A DNA stretch of 64,000 bases from Flavobacterium coralii (GTDB lineage Bacteria > Bacteroidota > Bacteroidia > Flavobacteriales > Flavobacteriaceae), in assembly GCF_019891545.1 (NCBI RefSeq), contig NZ_JAHDIU010000004.1:248001-312000 (forward strand), read 5' to 3'. The first letter of the stretch is position 1. Every line of letters begins with the position of its first letter. A program made the translations under genes and the position numbers. The notes below the pieces were generated by a model, which saw only the letters and a list, made by a program, of their open reading frames with translations, was not told where the DNA came from and made no database searches. This document shows, piece after piece, positions 26,467-35,986 of this stretch.

Positions 26467-28761
26467 TTATCTTGTTTTTGCTATTTTAAGGCGTTTTTCT
26501 TTCTCCTGCGCATCTACCACAGCCACGGCAGCCATGTTAACCATCTCTTCCACACTGGCGCCAAGCTGGAAAATATGCACCGGCTTATCCATACCCAGCA
26601 TTATAGGACCAATAGACACCACTTTGTTAAGTTCCTTTAGTAATTTATACGTGATGTTAGCCGACTCCAGGTTAGGGAAAATCAGCGTATTTACTTTCTT
26701 ACCTGCAAGCTTGGAGAAAGGAAATTTATCCTTAAGCATGTCGGGATTCAGGGCAAAATCGGCTTGCACCTCACCATCTACAATAAGCTCCGGGTAATTT
26801 TTATGCAGGAATGCAACAGCCTCCCTCACTTTATTCGCGCTCCTGTCGGAAGACGAGCCAAAGTTAGAGAAAGACACCATGGCAACAACAGGTTCCATAC
26901 CAAACATACGCACTGTCCTTGCCGTCATTAAAGCAATTTTAGCAAGGTCATCAGCAGACGGGTCCGGGTTTATAGCGGTATCAGAAAGGAAAATCGGCCC
27001 CCTCTTTGTCATCATCATGTTCGTGGTGGCAATGCGGGTAACGCCGGGCGCTTTCCCTATAAGCTGCATTATTGGCTTCACTACGGCAGGATAACTGCGG
27101 GAATAGCCTGTTACCATAGCATCGGCTTCACCCTCGTTAACCATCATTGCAGCAAAATAGTTGCGCTCGCGCATCCATTTCTGGGCATCTAACTGGGTTA
27201 ATCCCCTGCGCTGCCTTGCCTGCCAGTAGGCCTCGGCATACCTGCTGCGGCGTACTTTCTCTTCATCCGTTTTAGGGTCTATAATGGTAACTTCATCTGT
27301 AAAATCTATCTCCTGCATCAGTTCCTCTATAATTTCCCTGCTGCCCAAAAGTATCGGCTTGCCTATACCTTCTTCGTGTACTATCTGTGCGGCTTTCAGC
27401 ACATCTAAATGGTCGGCTTCGGCAAAAACAATACGTTTAGGGTCGGTCTTGGCACGGTTGGTAAGCAGGCGCACCATCTTGTTATCATTACCTAAACGCT
27501 CCAGCAGTTCCTCTGTATATTTATCCCAGTCATTAATCGGGTGCATGGCTACACCGCTATCCATTGCAGCTTTTGCCACTGCCGGCGCTACAACTGCTAT
27601 TAGCCTCGGGTCAAAAGGTTTCGGTATAATATAATCGCGGCCAAAGTTAAGCTTGGTTTCGCCATAAGCTATATTAACCTGCTCCGGTACGGGAGCTTTT
27701 GCCAGTTCGGCAAGCGCCCTTACAGCCGCCATTTTCATTTCTTCGTTAATTACCGTAGCCCGTACATCAAGCGCACCACGGAAAATGTATGGAAAACCCA
27801 ATACATTATTAACCTGGTTAGGATGGTCGCTACGGCCCGTTGCCATAATAATATCATCGCGGGTAGCTATGGCAAGGTTATAATCTATTTCCGGAACCGG
27901 GTTAGCCATAGCAAAAACTATGGGGTTCGGGTTCATGGCAAGCAGCATTTCGGGAGTAAGTATATTACCAACTGAAAGCCCGAGGAATACGTCGGCACCT
28001 TTTATCGCTTCGGCAAGTGATATAGCTTTTCCTTCTTTAGCGTACTTTTGTTGTATGGAGAGTAAGTCGGTTCGGCTTTTTACAAGCATACCGTCTTTAT
28101 CAAACATGGTTATGTTTTCGGCCTTAACACCAAGCAGCAGGTAAAGGTTGGCACAAGCAAGCGCAGCAGACCCGGCACCGGAAACCACCACTTTTACATC
28201 TTCTATATTTTTTTCGGCAAGCTCTATGGCGTTCAGCAAAGCTGCCGACGATATTATTGCCGTACCGTGCTGGTCGTCGTGCATTACCGGGATATTAAGC
28301 TCTTCTACCAGCCTGCGCTCAATCTCAAAAGACTCAGGTGCTTTTATATCCTCAAGGTTAATACCTCCAAATGTGGGGGCTATATTTTTTACCGTTTCTA
28401 TAAACTTATCTACATCCTTGGTATCTACTTCAATATCAAAAACATCTATATCGGCAAATATTTTAAACAGCAAGCCTTTACCCTCCATTACGGGTTTAGA
28501 GGCTTCGGGGCCAATATCGCCCAGGCCTAAAACAGCCGTTCCGTTAGATATTACGGCAACCAGGTTACCTTTGGCGGTATATTTATAAACGTTATTTACG
28601 TCTTTTGCAATTTCAAGGCAGGGCTCTGCAACACCCGGAGAATAGGCCAATGACAAATCTCTTTGCGTTGCATATTTTTTGGTTGGCACTACCTGTATTT
28701 TGCCGGGATGGGGCTTGGCATGATATAACAGGGCTTCGCGCCTTTTACTGTACTGATTCAT
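26467..28761 (-). CDS. maeB: NADP-dependent malic enzyme with C-terminal phosphotransacetylase-like domain
   Basis: Converts malate to pyruvate and CO2 with NADPH formation. The 764 residues contain two parts. The N-terminal malic enzyme half (about 1-430) has [32 protein letters not shown], the metal/substrate region [20 protein letters not shown] and the nucleotide fold [18 protein letters not shown]. The C-terminal half (about 430-764) is a phosphate acetyltransferase-like domain ([55 protein letters not shown]), which in MaeB serves regulation and oligomerisation rather than catalysis. It is a single-gene transcript with a perfect -7 box at 28785-28792. Confidence 0.97.
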   Translation of the reverse strand: MNQYSKRREALLYHAKPHPGKIQVVPTKKYATQRDLSLAYSPGVAEPCLEIAKDVNNVYKYTAKGNLVAVISNGTAVLGLGDIGPEASKPVMEGKGLLFKIFADIDVFDIEVDTKDVDKFIETVKNIAPTFGGINLEDIKAPESFEIERRLVEELNIPVMHDDQHGTAIISSAALLNAIELAEKNIEDVKVVVSGAGSAALACANLYLLLGVKAENITMFDKDGMLVKSRTDLLSIQQKYAKEGKAISLAEAIKGADVFLGLSVGNILTPEMLLAMNPNPIVFAMANPVPEIDYNLAIATRDDIIMATGRSDHPNQVNNVLGFPYIFRGALDVRATVINEEMKMAAVRALAELAKAPVPEQVNIAYGETKLNFGRDYIIPKPFDPRLIAVVAPAVAKAAMDSGVAMHPINDWDKYTEELLERLGNDNKMVRLLTNRAKTDPKRIVFAEADHLDVLKAAQIVHEEGIGKPILLGSREIIEELMQEIDFTDEVTIIDPKTDEEKVRRSRYAEAYWQARQRRGLTQLDAQKWMRERNYFAAMMVNEGEADAMVTGYSRSYPAVVKPIMQLIGKAPGVTRIATTNMMMTKRGPIFLSDTAINPDPSADDLAKIALMTARTVRMFGMEPVVAMVSFSNFGSSSDRSANKVREAVAFLHKNYPELIVDGEVQADFALNPDMLKDKFPFSKLAGKKVNTLIFPNLESANITYKLLKELNKVVSIGPIMLGMDKPVHIFQLGASVEEMVNMAAVAVVDAQEKEKRLKIAKTR

Positions 28762-28784
28762 TTTTCGGTTTTTTACACGATTTA

Positions 28785-28792
28785 CAAAGGTA
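28785..28792 (-). promoter_or_regulatory. -7 box of maeB
   Basis: Minus-strand TACCTTTG, perfect TAnnTTTG, 23 bases before the maeB ATG. The upstream half has only TTTCC near the expected distance. Confidence 0.55.
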
Positions 28793-28825
28793 ACCCTATG
28801 ACTGAAATTTGGAAATTTTTAACGT

Positions 28826-29689
28826 TTATTCTTTAAGGAAGTTTATATTGCGTTTAAGCCCTTCAAATTTGGTACGTTTAACGGCTGAGTTTTTAAAAAC
28901 TTTGCGGAAGGTATCTTCTGTAATTTCTTCCCAGTCTTTTTTGGTCATAGAAAGTAAATCAGGATGCGGATTAAAAAGCGGTTCGTGGTGCGGTTTACTG
29001 AAACGGTTCCACGGGCATACATCCTGGCACACATCGCACCCGAAAGCCCAGTTGTCAAAACTGCCTTTCATACTGGCGGGGAGGTTGTCTTTTAACTCTA
29101 TCGTAAAATAAGAGATGCATTTGCTGCCATCAACAACATAAGGTTCTATTATGGCCTGCGTGGGGCAGGCATCAAGGCAGGCGGTGCAGCTTCCGCAATG
29201 GTCGGTTACGGGAGTGTCGTACTCAAGCTCTATATCTACTATCAGTTCGGCAATAAAAAAGAATGAGCCCACCTGCTTGCTAAGCAGGTTACTGTTTTTG
29301 CCAACCCAACCAAGCCCGCTTTTTGCCGCCCATGCCTTATCTAAAACGGGAGCACTATCTACAAATGCTCTGCCTCCTACTTCTCCAATATGTTCCTGAA
29401 TGGAATGCAGCAGTTCTTTGAGTTTTGATTTTATTACAAAATGATAGTCCTGCCCGTAGGCATATTTAGATATTTTATAAGTATTGTCAACATGGGTTTC
29501 TTCGGGGTAATAGTTAAGCAGTAATGATATAACGCTTTTCGCACCATCAACAAGCAAAGTCGGGTCTAGGCGCTTATCAAAGTGATTTTCCATGTACTGC
29601 ATCTGCCCGTGGCGGCCTTCTTTAAGCCATTTTTCGAGGCGCGGCGCTTCTTCTTCCAAAAATCCTGCTTTAGCTATACCACATGACAA
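28826..29689 (-). CDS. queG: Epoxyqueuosine reductase, without an ATG start
   Basis: QueG reduces epoxyqueuosine to queuosine in tRNA, using cobalamin and two [4Fe-4S] clusters. The clusters are marked by [17 protein letters not shown] and [12 protein letters not shown]; the N-terminal half contains the cobalamin-binding region ([55 protein letters not shown]). The start given is TTG at 29689. The frame stays open upstream to a stop at 29753-29755 and encodes [17 protein letters not shown], the usual family N terminus, so translation probably begins further up, but no ATG exists there (CTG at 29747-29749 is one option). The loss coincides with an inverted-repeat element that reaches to 29737. 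The enzyme body is intact, so it may still be expressed. Confidence 0.9.
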   Translation of the reverse strand: MSCGIAKAGFLEEEAPRLEKWLKEGRHGQMQYMENHFDKRLDPTLLVDGAKSVISLLLNYYPEETHVDNTYKISKYAYGQDYHFVIKSKLKELLHSIQEHIGEVGGRAFVDSAPVLDKAWAAKSGLGWVGKNSNLLSKQVGSFFFIAELIVDIELEYDTPVTDHCGSCTACLDACPTQAIIEPYVVDGSKCISYFTIELKDNLPASMKGSFDNWAFGCDVCQDVCPWNRFSKPHHEPLFNPHPDLLSMTKKDWEEITEDTFRKVFKNSAVKRTKFEGLKRNINFLKE

Positions 29690-29736
29690 AAATCCGAGGC
29701 GTTTGGCTTCGGATTTTATGAACGCAGATATTTTGG

Positions 29737-29759
29737 ATTTAGAATTCAGAAATTAGAAT
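29737..29759. repeat. Left inverted arm of the four-helix-bundle element
   Basis: The 23-base arm begins ATTTAGAATTCAGAAAT and matches the reverse complement of 30162-30184 at 22 of 23 positions. Degenerate copies of the same TTTAGAATT / TTCAGAATT words continue to about 29781. Confidence 0.85.
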
Positions 29760-29791
29760 TTAGATTTCAGAATTTAGAATTATTATAAAAC

Positions 29792-30145
29792 TTAAATGAG
29801 TTTTGCTTTAGCTGTTTTTAAGGATGTCACAAAAATAGCTGTTAGTTCATTACCCTCTTTCCACACAGTATCTATCAGCATGTCAGGTAACCATTGTTTT
29901 GCTTTTATTATTTCAAGCCAATAAAGTGTTTCATCAACTTCTTCAAGTACAATTTCTATTTTAGCTATAAACTCTTTATTACTCCTTGATCTGCATGCTG
30001 CCCTGTAATTAGCGCCAACAGAGGTTCCGCTTTTAGCTATTTGATAAGCTACAACCTTCGATGAAGTTGTAATCGGTAACTGCTCTACAACATTCAGTAT
30101 AGCGAGTGCATAACTTTTAGTACGGTTTTTCAACTCTTCGCCCAT
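29792..30145 (-). CDS. Four-helix-bundle protein (S23/IVP-like family)
   Basis: A 117-residue all-helical protein with the family pattern: LKNRTKSYALAILNVVEQLP, KVVAYQIAKSGTSVGANYRAACRSRSNKEFIAKI, and VLEEVDETLYWLEIIKAKQWL. The core signature is QIAKSGTSVGANYRAA followed by EETxYWLEL-like residues. The family (TIGR02436 type) is widespread in Bacteroidota and was first seen encoded in 23S rRNA intervening sequences. It forms pentameric bundles but its function is unknown. The gene is flanked by inverted repeats and sits between ruvB and queG on the same strand. Confidence 0.92.
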   Translation of the reverse strand: MGEELKNRTKSYALAILNVVEQLPITTSSKVVAYQIAKSGTSVGANYRAACRSRSNKEFIAKIEIVLEEVDETLYWLEIIKAKQWLPDMLIDTVWKEGNELTAIFVTSLKTAKAKLI

Positions 30146-30161
30146 AATAAGTGTCTTATTG

Positions 30162-30184
30162 ATTCTGATTTCTGAATTCTAAAT
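30162..30184. repeat. Right inverted arm of the four-helix-bundle element
   Basis: Contains ATTTCTGAATTCTAAAT (30168-30184). Its reverse complement equals 29737-29759 except for one T/C difference. It ends 10 bases before the ruvB stop codon. Confidence 0.85.
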
Positions 30185-30194
30185 TCTGACTTTC

Positions 30195-31220
30195 TTAATC
30201 AAACAACCCACCCTGGTTTCCAAGCCTTACCCTACCCAAATGCTTATAAGCTTTCTCGGTAACTTCACGCCCGCGTGGTGTACGTATAATGAAACCTTCC
30301 TGAATGAGAAACGGCTCGTAAACCTCTTCTATTGTTTCGCCGCTTTCTGATACCGCAGTGGCAAGTGTAGAAAGCCCAACGGGGCCTCCTTTAAACTTAT
30401 CTATTATAGTGGTCAGTATTTTGTTATCCATCTCATCAAGCCCATGTGCATCTACATAAAGAGCTTTAAGTGAGTATCGTGCAATTTCTATGTCTATTTT
30501 GCCATTGCCTTTTATCTGGGCAAAGTCACGCACACGGCGCAACAGTGCGTTGGCAATACGCGGTGTGCCACGGCTGCGCCCTGCTATTTCTATAGCAGCC
30601 TCCATAGTAATAGGCATACTGAGTATTGCCGAACTGCGCTGCACAATGGTTGTAAGCAGCTCTGTAGTATAGTATTGCAGTCGGCTCTGTATGCCGAAGC
30701 GGGCCCGCATGGGAGACGTTAATAAACCCGAACGTGTGGTGGCGCCAACCAGTGTAAACGGGCTAAGCCCTATTTGTACTGAACGGGCATTTGGCCCTGA
30801 TTCTATCATTATATCGATGCGGAAATCTTCCATTGCGGAATACAGGTACTCTTCCACTACAGGGCTAAGGCGGTGTATCTCATCTATAAAAAGGATATCA
30901 CGCTCATCCAAGTTTGTTAAAAGCCCTGCCAGGTCGCCAGGCTTATCGAGCACAGGGCCCGAGGTTATTTTTATACCCACACCCAACTCCTGCGCCAATA
31001 TGTTTGCCAAAGTAGTTTTACCTAAACCCGGCGGGCCATGAAAAAGGGTATGATCGAGCGCTTCGCCACGCAGGTTTGCTGCCTGCACAAAAACCTTAAG
31101 GTTTTCCAGCACCTGGTCCTGCCCTGTAAAGTCATCAAACGACAGGGGCCTGAGCTTTTTTTCAAGATCAAGCTCATCAGCGTTATATTGCGAATTGGTA
31201 GGGTCTAAATTCGGATTCAT
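30195..31220 (-). CDS. ruvB: Holliday junction helicase RuvB
   Basis: The AAA+ motor that drives branch migration with RuvA. The 341 residues show [22 protein letters not shown], Walker [16 protein letters not shown], Walker [10 protein letters not shown], sensor 1 [11 protein letters not shown], arginine finger region MRARFG, sensor 2 [16 protein letters not shown], and the C-terminal winged helix ([25 protein letters not shown]). The start at 31220 lies only 4 bases after a perfect -7 box, so its mRNA is probably leaderless. The four-helix-bundle element follows directly. Confidence 0.97.
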   Translation of the reverse strand: MNPNLDPTNSQYNADELDLEKKLRPLSFDDFTGQDQVLENLKVFVQAANLRGEALDHTLFHGPPGLGKTTLANILAQELGVGIKITSGPVLDKPGDLAGLLTNLDERDILFIDEIHRLSPVVEEYLYSAMEDFRIDIMIESGPNARSVQIGLSPFTLVGATTRSGLLTSPMRARFGIQSRLQYYTTELLTTIVQRSSAILSMPITMEAAIEIAGRSRGTPRIANALLRRVRDFAQIKGNGKIDIEIARYSLKALYVDAHGLDEMDNKILTTIIDKFKGGPVGLSTLATAVSESGETIEEVYEPFLIQEGFIIRTPRGREVTEKAYKHLGRVRLGNQGGLFD

Positions 31221-31224
31221 AACA

Positions 31225-31232
31225 CAAAGATA
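31225..31232 (-). promoter_or_regulatory. -7 box of ruvB, 4 bases before the ATG
   Basis: Minus-strand TATCTTTG, perfect consensus. Only four bases (TGTT) separate it from the ATG, which puts the expected transcription start at or next to the first codon. No clean -33 TTTG. Confidence 0.55.
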
Positions 31233-31292
31233 GCGGAAATGAATTTAGAAACTCACCCCCGCTATCGTTCAAAAATTATATTTGGTTAGGTA

Positions 31293-32651
31293 TTAAACCA
31301 GCTTTTTCACCTCATCAAAATTAAGCCCACCATAATTACCGGAACTCATCAGCAGGAGTGCCATACCGCTACTATCCGGTTTCAGGTTAAAAAGGTAGTC
31401 TTTGAATTCCGCCGGATTGGTATAGATGATAAGGTCTTCGCGGTTAAACGCTTTTGCTATCTGCTCATAAGTTACCTCTTCAAGCTGCTTTATCTTTACA
31501 GCATCAGGCGAATAAAATACAACAGCCACATCGGCATTATCCAATGCGCCTTCATATTGCTTTAAAAACTCGGCGTTTAGGCTGCTGTAAGTATGCAGCT
31601 CCAGGCAGGCAATAAGTGTCCGGTCAGGGTACTGTTCCTTTACCGCTTTTGTGGTTGCTGCCACTTTACTTGGCGAATGGGCAAAATCTTTGTAGGCGAC
31701 ATTTTTGCTGCTCTCGGCAATTTTTTCGAGGCGCTTGCTTGCCCCCTTAAAAGTAGCTATGGCTTCATAAAAATCGGCTTCATCAATACCCATGTTCTGG
31801 CATATCCACTTTGCCCCGGCAAGGTTATTCAGGTTATGCGCCCCAAATACTTCTACAGGCATTGGCCCTTCGGGTGTTTCAAGCAAAGTTGTACCGTTTT
31901 CAACAGAGTATTCAGGTGTGTGATACGGAATTTTACGTATAGGGTTTGTAGCAGCCTCTGCCACACGTTTTACCTCGGGGTCGTTTTCGTTATAAACCAG
32001 TATACCGCCGTTGGTTATTTTACTGATAAAAATTTCAAATTGCTCCACATAATTTTCATATGTAGGAAATACATTGATATGATCCCATGCTATACCACTT
32101 ATCAGGGCAATGTTGGGCTGGTAAAGGTGAAACTTAGGCCTCCTGTCTGTGGGTGAGCTCAGGTATTCGTCACCCTCAAGCACTATAAAGTCGGCATCTG
32201 CTGTAAGTCGCACCATAGTATCAAAACCTTCAAGCTGTGCCCCTACCATATAATCCACCTCGACATTATGATAATGCATAACGTGGAGTATCATACTGGT
32301 AATGGTTGTTTTGCCATGAGAGCCGCCAATAACCACACGGGTTTTGTCTTTAGACTGCTCATATAAAAACTCCGGGTATGAATATATTGTAAGCCCTAAT
32401 TCCTGCGCTTTAAGTAATTCGGGGTTATCCGCTTTAGCGTGCATACCGAGTATTATGGCATCAATATCTGTAGTTATCTTTTCAGGAAACCAGCCCATCT
32501 CTGCCGGCAAAAGCCCTTTGGCTTGGAGCCTGCTTTTGCTTGGCTCGAATATGGCATCGTCACTACCGGTAACGTTATATCCTTTTTCATGAAGTGCCAG
32601 TGCAAGGTTGTGCATGGCAGCGCCGCCTATGGCTATAAAGTGTGTACGCAT
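31293..32651 (-). CDS. mpl: UDP-N-acetylmuramate:tripeptide ligase (Mpl), murein recycling
   Basis: Mpl joins recovered L-Ala-gamma-D-Glu-mDAP to UDP-MurNAc. The 452-residue Mur ligase begins THFIAIGGAAMHNLALALHEKGYNVTGSDD (nucleotide fold), carries the ATP loop IGGSHGKTTITSMIL, the central LEGDEYLSSPTDRRPKFHLYQPNIALISGIAWDHINVFP, and the C-terminal domain (YKDFAHSPSKVAATTKAVKEQYP, ACLELHTYSSLN). The A-H-S-P-S motif and GDEY are typical of Mpl rather than MurC. A perfect -7 box lies at 32671-32678. Confidence 0.95.
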   Translation of the reverse strand: MRTHFIAIGGAAMHNLALALHEKGYNVTGSDDAIFEPSKSRLQAKGLLPAEMGWFPEKITTDIDAIILGMHAKADNPELLKAQELGLTIYSYPEFLYEQSKDKTRVVIGGSHGKTTITSMILHVMHYHNVEVDYMVGAQLEGFDTMVRLTADADFIVLEGDEYLSSPTDRRPKFHLYQPNIALISGIAWDHINVFPTYENYVEQFEIFISKITNGGILVYNENDPEVKRVAEAATNPIRKIPYHTPEYSVENGTTLLETPEGPMPVEVFGAHNLNNLAGAKWICQNMGIDEADFYEAIATFKGASKRLEKIAESSKNVAYKDFAHSPSKVAATTKAVKEQYPDRTLIACLELHTYSSLNAEFLKQYEGALDNADVAVVFYSPDAVKIKQLEEVTYEQIAKAFNREDLIIYTNPAEFKDYLFNLKPDSSGMALLLMSSGNYGGLNFDEVKKLV

Positions 32652-32670
32652 CTGATCGTTTTATGAGTTT

Positions 32671-32678
32671 CAAAAATA
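32671..32678 (-). promoter_or_regulatory. -7 box of mpl
   Basis: Minus-strand TATTTTTG, perfect consensus, 19 bases before the mpl ATG. A TTG stands 15 bases further upstream, shorter than the usual spacing. Confidence 0.5.
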
Positions 32679-32743
32679 GCGAAAATCAGCTTACAATTAT
32701 GATACCTTTATTATAACTATATTTATCAGAAATTACAACAACT

Positions 32744-33604
32744 ATGTATAACTTTTCAAAGATCATTAATTTAGGAAATTTGAAATCAATTCAATTATAT
32801 GGCTTTGAGGCTTTAGTTCCAAATCACTTTGACAAAGAACTAATAAATAAAATTAATGCCACTATAATGTCACATACATTTGAATATTCTTCAATTGATT
32901 CAGTTTACAAAAAATATTTCAAAAATGCAGAAGCAATTAACACTCCTGACACCGATCTTCTTTACGAAATAACTAGTGGTATAAAGAAAGCTTTGAATAA
33001 TATTTATAAAAAACATGACGAGATACCTTACAAAGAAGAGAAAATCGTAATTTTTGGCGCACACCTCGCTTTAAAAAGATTACAAATTAGCTACGATACT
33101 TGTATGATGCTGATAAATTTAGGATGTTTTGTCGAAGCAGACTGCATTATAAGAATGATATTTGAACAGCTTAGCTATTGTGTCAACATTTGTGATCTAA
33201 GCGATGCAGAATTTCATGAGAAAACAGAATCTAAAAGAGATAAAATTTTCGATTCAACTAATATATCTAAAATTAAAAAAATTATACAGCTTTTAGATTT
33301 AGGCAGACTATATAGTAATTTATCCAAAAAAGCCCACATTGATCTCGATGTAATATCTAAATTCGTCATGTATGATCATTCCATAAATGATACAAAAATT
33401 ATATTTCAATCTAAAGATGAAACTATTATATGCGCAACTTTATTATATATAATGTGCTACATTCATGAAGTTGTTCTTGAATATGTCTTCAAGGAATATA
33501 TAAATAAATTTGACTTTTTGAAATTTGAAAATGAAACATATTTATCTCTTCCACACGAAAACTATATGAAAGTGCTGTCTGTTTATTATAAAATGTACCC
33601 ATAA
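32744..33604 (+). CDS. AT-rich orphan gene, helical protein of unknown function
   Basis: A 286-residue, mostly helical, cysteine- and isoleucine-rich protein without signal peptide or TM segments. A central region AHLALKRLQISYDTCMMLINLGCFVEADCIIRMIFEQLSYC resembles the helical core with R-x-x-x-E residues of DUF5677-like proteins, but this is only a suspicion. Codon use is strongly A/T biased (AAA, AAT, ATA, TTA) against the GC-richer neighbours, which suggests acquisition. It is convergent with the S46 peptidase gene, with a shared hairpin between them, and divergent from mpl. No partner gene is adjacent. Confidence 0.8.
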   Translation: MYNFSKIINLGNLKSIQLYGFEALVPNHFDKELINKINATIMSHTFEYSSIDSVYKKYFKNAEAINTPDTDLLYEITSGIKKALNNIYKKHDEIPYKEEKIVIFGAHLALKRLQISYDTCMMLINLGCFVEADCIIRMIFEQLSYCVNICDLSDAEFHEKTESKRDKIFDSTNISKIKKIIQLLDLGRLYSNLSKKAHIDLDVISKFVMYDHSINDTKIIFQSKDETIICATLLYIMCYIHEVVLEYVFKEYINKFDFLKFENETYLSLPHENYMKVLSVYYKMYP

Positions 33605-33607
33605 AAA

Positions 33608-33630
33608 AACCGCCTCTCATCAAGGCGGTT
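33608..33630 (-). terminator. Terminator between the orphan gene and the S46 peptidase gene
   Basis: AACCGCCT (33608-33615), a 7-base loop, and AGGCGGTT (33623-33630) form a perfect 8-base stem. The T tract is strong on the minus strand (seven T) and weaker on the plus strand (AGTCTTTTA), so it can end both convergent transcripts. Confidence 0.85.
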
Positions 33631-33662
33631 AGTCTTTTATCTCTAATCTATTATCTAACAGT

Positions 33663-35807
33663 CTATCTCACAATTGTCATTTCGTCAACAATGTGCTTGG
33701 CATTAGAGAACCTGTCTATTACCCAAAGCACATAGCGGATATCTACGTTAATAGTCCTTTGCAGGTCTTTGTCAAATATCACGTCGCCGGCCATAGCCTC
33801 TATGTTACCGTCAAAAGCAAGGCCTATAAGCTCTCCTTTACCATTAAGCACCGGCGAACCTGAGTTACCACCTGTAATATCATTATCAGTAAGGAAGTTA
33901 ACAGGCATATAACCTGCTTTGTCGGCATACTGACCGAAGTCTTTTTTCTCATAAAGCTCAAGTAGCCTTTTTGGAAGGTCGAACTCCTCATCGTTTGGCT
34001 TATACTTGGCTACCTCGCCCTGCATGGTCGTGTAGTAGTTTACTTTGGCATCATTTCTTTTATCAGCCGGGAGCGACCTTACTTTACCATACGTTAAGCG
34101 CAGTGTGCTGTTAGCATCAGGGTAGTATTTTGCGTTAGGGTTAGCTTCCCTCATGCCTTGTACAAGCAGGCGGAAAGCCTTGCTATACTGGGCGTCAAGT
34201 TCTGCCTGCTCATCTGTTTTAGCCCTGTACTGGGTTATGATGGCATTAGACAGCTTGTAAAGCGGGTCGTTATTTAAAGACTCCATGTCAGGATTTTGCA
34301 TCCATGCCATAAGTTTCTCTTTAGTGGCGAATATACTGTTATCGAATGCTTTATTAACAACAGCGGTATAATCATAATTAGCCGGTTTGCCAAGCTCATC
34401 TATATAAGGAGCTATAGGATAGCCTGCAGATTTTGTTGCATATAGCTTAAGCTGCGCGGCAAGCACATCTTTTTCAAGCGGAAGATAAAGCGTTTTATAG
34501 CTTTCGTTTATACCTTCTTCAAGCTCCGGCATCATTGCTGCACGGCCATTTTGGTTAGAATTGGCATAAGCCTCTAAACCACGGCCCAGGCTGTATGGCA
34601 ATACGGCAAAAGTGCTGGTACGCAATAACCCGATAAGGTAGTTATCATGGCGTGCCTTTTCGTTGGTTTTGCTGTAGTAGTTGTTAAGAGTGGCAATAAC
34701 ATCGCCATATTTGGCTTTGTTTTCTTTTTTGTTAGCCCATTTGTTAAACTTCTCTTCGTCTTTAGCCTTGGTAGCAGCTGTTTTATGCTTGGTTAGCGCA
34801 TCAATCATACCTTGGCGGTTTTTCCAGTAGTTGGCAACCTGTGCATACTGAGAAGCATAGTTAAGGCGCACCTGGTCGCTCTTATCCATATGCACTTTCA
34901 TTTTATCCATGCCCAGTTTAGAAGCCTCTACCCATGCCGGGTAAGCATACTTAACATTTTGCTCTATACCGCCCGATGGCATCCAGCGGTTGGTACGGCC
35001 CGGGTAGCCTAATATCATCGCAAAATCATTTTCCTGAACTCCTTTAAGGCTCACAGGCAGGTGGTGCTTAGGCTTAAGCGGAACATTGTTAGGAGAATAC
35101 TCCGCAGGGTTACCGTCTTTATCGGCATAGATACGGAACATAGAAAAGTCGCCTGTGTGGCGTGGCCATTCCCAGTTGTCTGTATCGCCCCCAAACTTAC
35201 CGATGCTTTCAGGAGGTGTTCCTACAAGGCGGACATCTGTATAATCCTGGTAAACGAAATAGTAGTACTCATTACCCTGAAAGAATGAACGTACTGAAAC
35301 AGTATATTTACCGTCCTCATTATTTTCCTGTTCAATCTTTGCAATTTCCTGGTTAATAGCTTTTTCCCTTTCAGCTTCAGTCATCTGGTCATTAACCTTG
35401 CTCAGTATCCTTTTAGATACATCATCCATACGTACAAAAAAGCGTACATAAAGGTCTTTAGGCTTCAGTTCATCTTTGCGTGTGGCAGCCCAAAATCCGT
35501 TTTTAAGGTAGTTTGCCTCAGGCGAAGACAACTCTGCAATGGCATCATATCCGCAGTGGTGGTTGGTTAAAACAAGCCCCTCTTTAGATATAACCTCGGC
35601 AGTACAGCCACCGTTAAACTGCACAATGGCATCTTTAAGGCTGTGGTTATTTATGCTGTAAATCTCCTCTGCCGTAAGCTGAAGGCCCATTTTCTGCATA
35701 TCCCTGTGGTTTAAACGTTCAATGAACATTAAAAACCACATTCCTTCGTCTGCCCTTACAGGCAACACCATGATGAACATGGTAACGAACAAAATCAGTT
35801 TTTTCAT
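33663..35807 (-). CDS. S46 family dipeptidyl-peptidase, DPP7-type
   Basis: A periplasmic serine exopeptidase that removes dipeptides from the N terminus of oligopeptides. The start is set at 35807 (MKKLILFVTMF, signal peptide ending VRA), giving 714 residues, close to Porphyromonas DPP7 (712). The catalytic His lies in LTNHHCGYDA (residues 83/84), and the nucleophile is Ser649 in GGNSGSPV. The residue 18 positions after the Ser is Gly (LAFDGN); in characterised members Gly here goes with DPP7 specificity for hydrophobic P1 residues, while Arg gives the Asp/Glu-specific DPP11. So it likely feeds peptides to an amino-acid-consuming metabolism. Single gene. Confidence 0.93.
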   Translation of the reverse strand: MKKLILFVTMFIMVLPVRADEGMWFLMFIERLNHRDMQKMGLQLTAEEIYSINNHSLKDAIVQFNGGCTAEVISKEGLVLTNHHCGYDAIAELSSPEANYLKNGFWAATRKDELKPKDLYVRFFVRMDDVSKRILSKVNDQMTEAEREKAINQEIAKIEQENNEDGKYTVSVRSFFQGNEYYYFVYQDYTDVRLVGTPPESIGKFGGDTDNWEWPRHTGDFSMFRIYADKDGNPAEYSPNNVPLKPKHHLPVSLKGVQENDFAMILGYPGRTNRWMPSGGIEQNVKYAYPAWVEASKLGMDKMKVHMDKSDQVRLNYASQYAQVANYWKNRQGMIDALTKHKTAATKAKDEEKFNKWANKKENKAKYGDVIATLNNYYSKTNEKARHDNYLIGLLRTSTFAVLPYSLGRGLEAYANSNQNGRAAMMPELEEGINESYKTLYLPLEKDVLAAQLKLYATKSAGYPIAPYIDELGKPANYDYTAVVNKAFDNSIFATKEKLMAWMQNPDMESLNNDPLYKLSNAIITQYRAKTDEQAELDAQYSKAFRLLVQGMREANPNAKYYPDANSTLRLTYGKVRSLPADKRNDAKVNYYTTMQGEVAKYKPNDEEFDLPKRLLELYEKKDFGQYADKAGYMPVNFLTDNDITGGNSGSPVLNGKGELIGLAFDGNIEAMAGDVIFDKDLQRTINVDIRYVLWVIDRFSNAKHIVDEMTIVR

Positions 35808-35961
35808 TAAATTGAAAATATTTAGGTTAATAGTTTTACGATGATAAGTACACAATAATTAAAAATTGTTACATCAGCTTTATCATCTTTTTATTATAAT
35901 GCTGCGAAGATAATTTATTTTGAGAATTCTTTAAAATTATAGGAGCATAACATCATTTGTA

Positions 35962-35969
35962 TAAATTTG
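35962..35969 (+). promoter_or_regulatory. -7 box upstream of the RlaP-like pair
   Basis: TAAATTTG, perfect TAnnTTTG, 17 bases before the ATG at 35987. No correctly spaced -33 element is clear. Confidence 0.45.
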
Positions 35970-35986
35970 CTTTAAAATAAATCTTT

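Larger units (their letters stand above)
29737..30184. mobile_element. Candidate mobile cassette: four-helix-bundle gene between inverted repeats
   Basis: A 448-base segment made of two near-identical 23-base inverted arms with a single 354-base gene between them, placed between the ends of ruvB (10 bases away) and queG, whose normal start region it has replaced. There is no transposase, so any movement would need another source of enzyme. S23-type four-helix-bundle genes are known as passengers of intervening sequences in 23S rRNA genes of other bacteria, which makes a mobile origin plausible. Mobility itself is inferred. Confidence 0.45.

Noticed and set aside
28826-29689. queG as a pseudogene
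   Set aside because: All cluster cysteines and the complete body are in one open frame; only the start codon is unusual, so it is kept as a CDS.
31593-32156. 187-codon plus-strand frame antisense to mpl
   Set aside because: The opposite strand encodes the complete, conserved Mpl; the frame is Cys/Phe-rich and has no motif.
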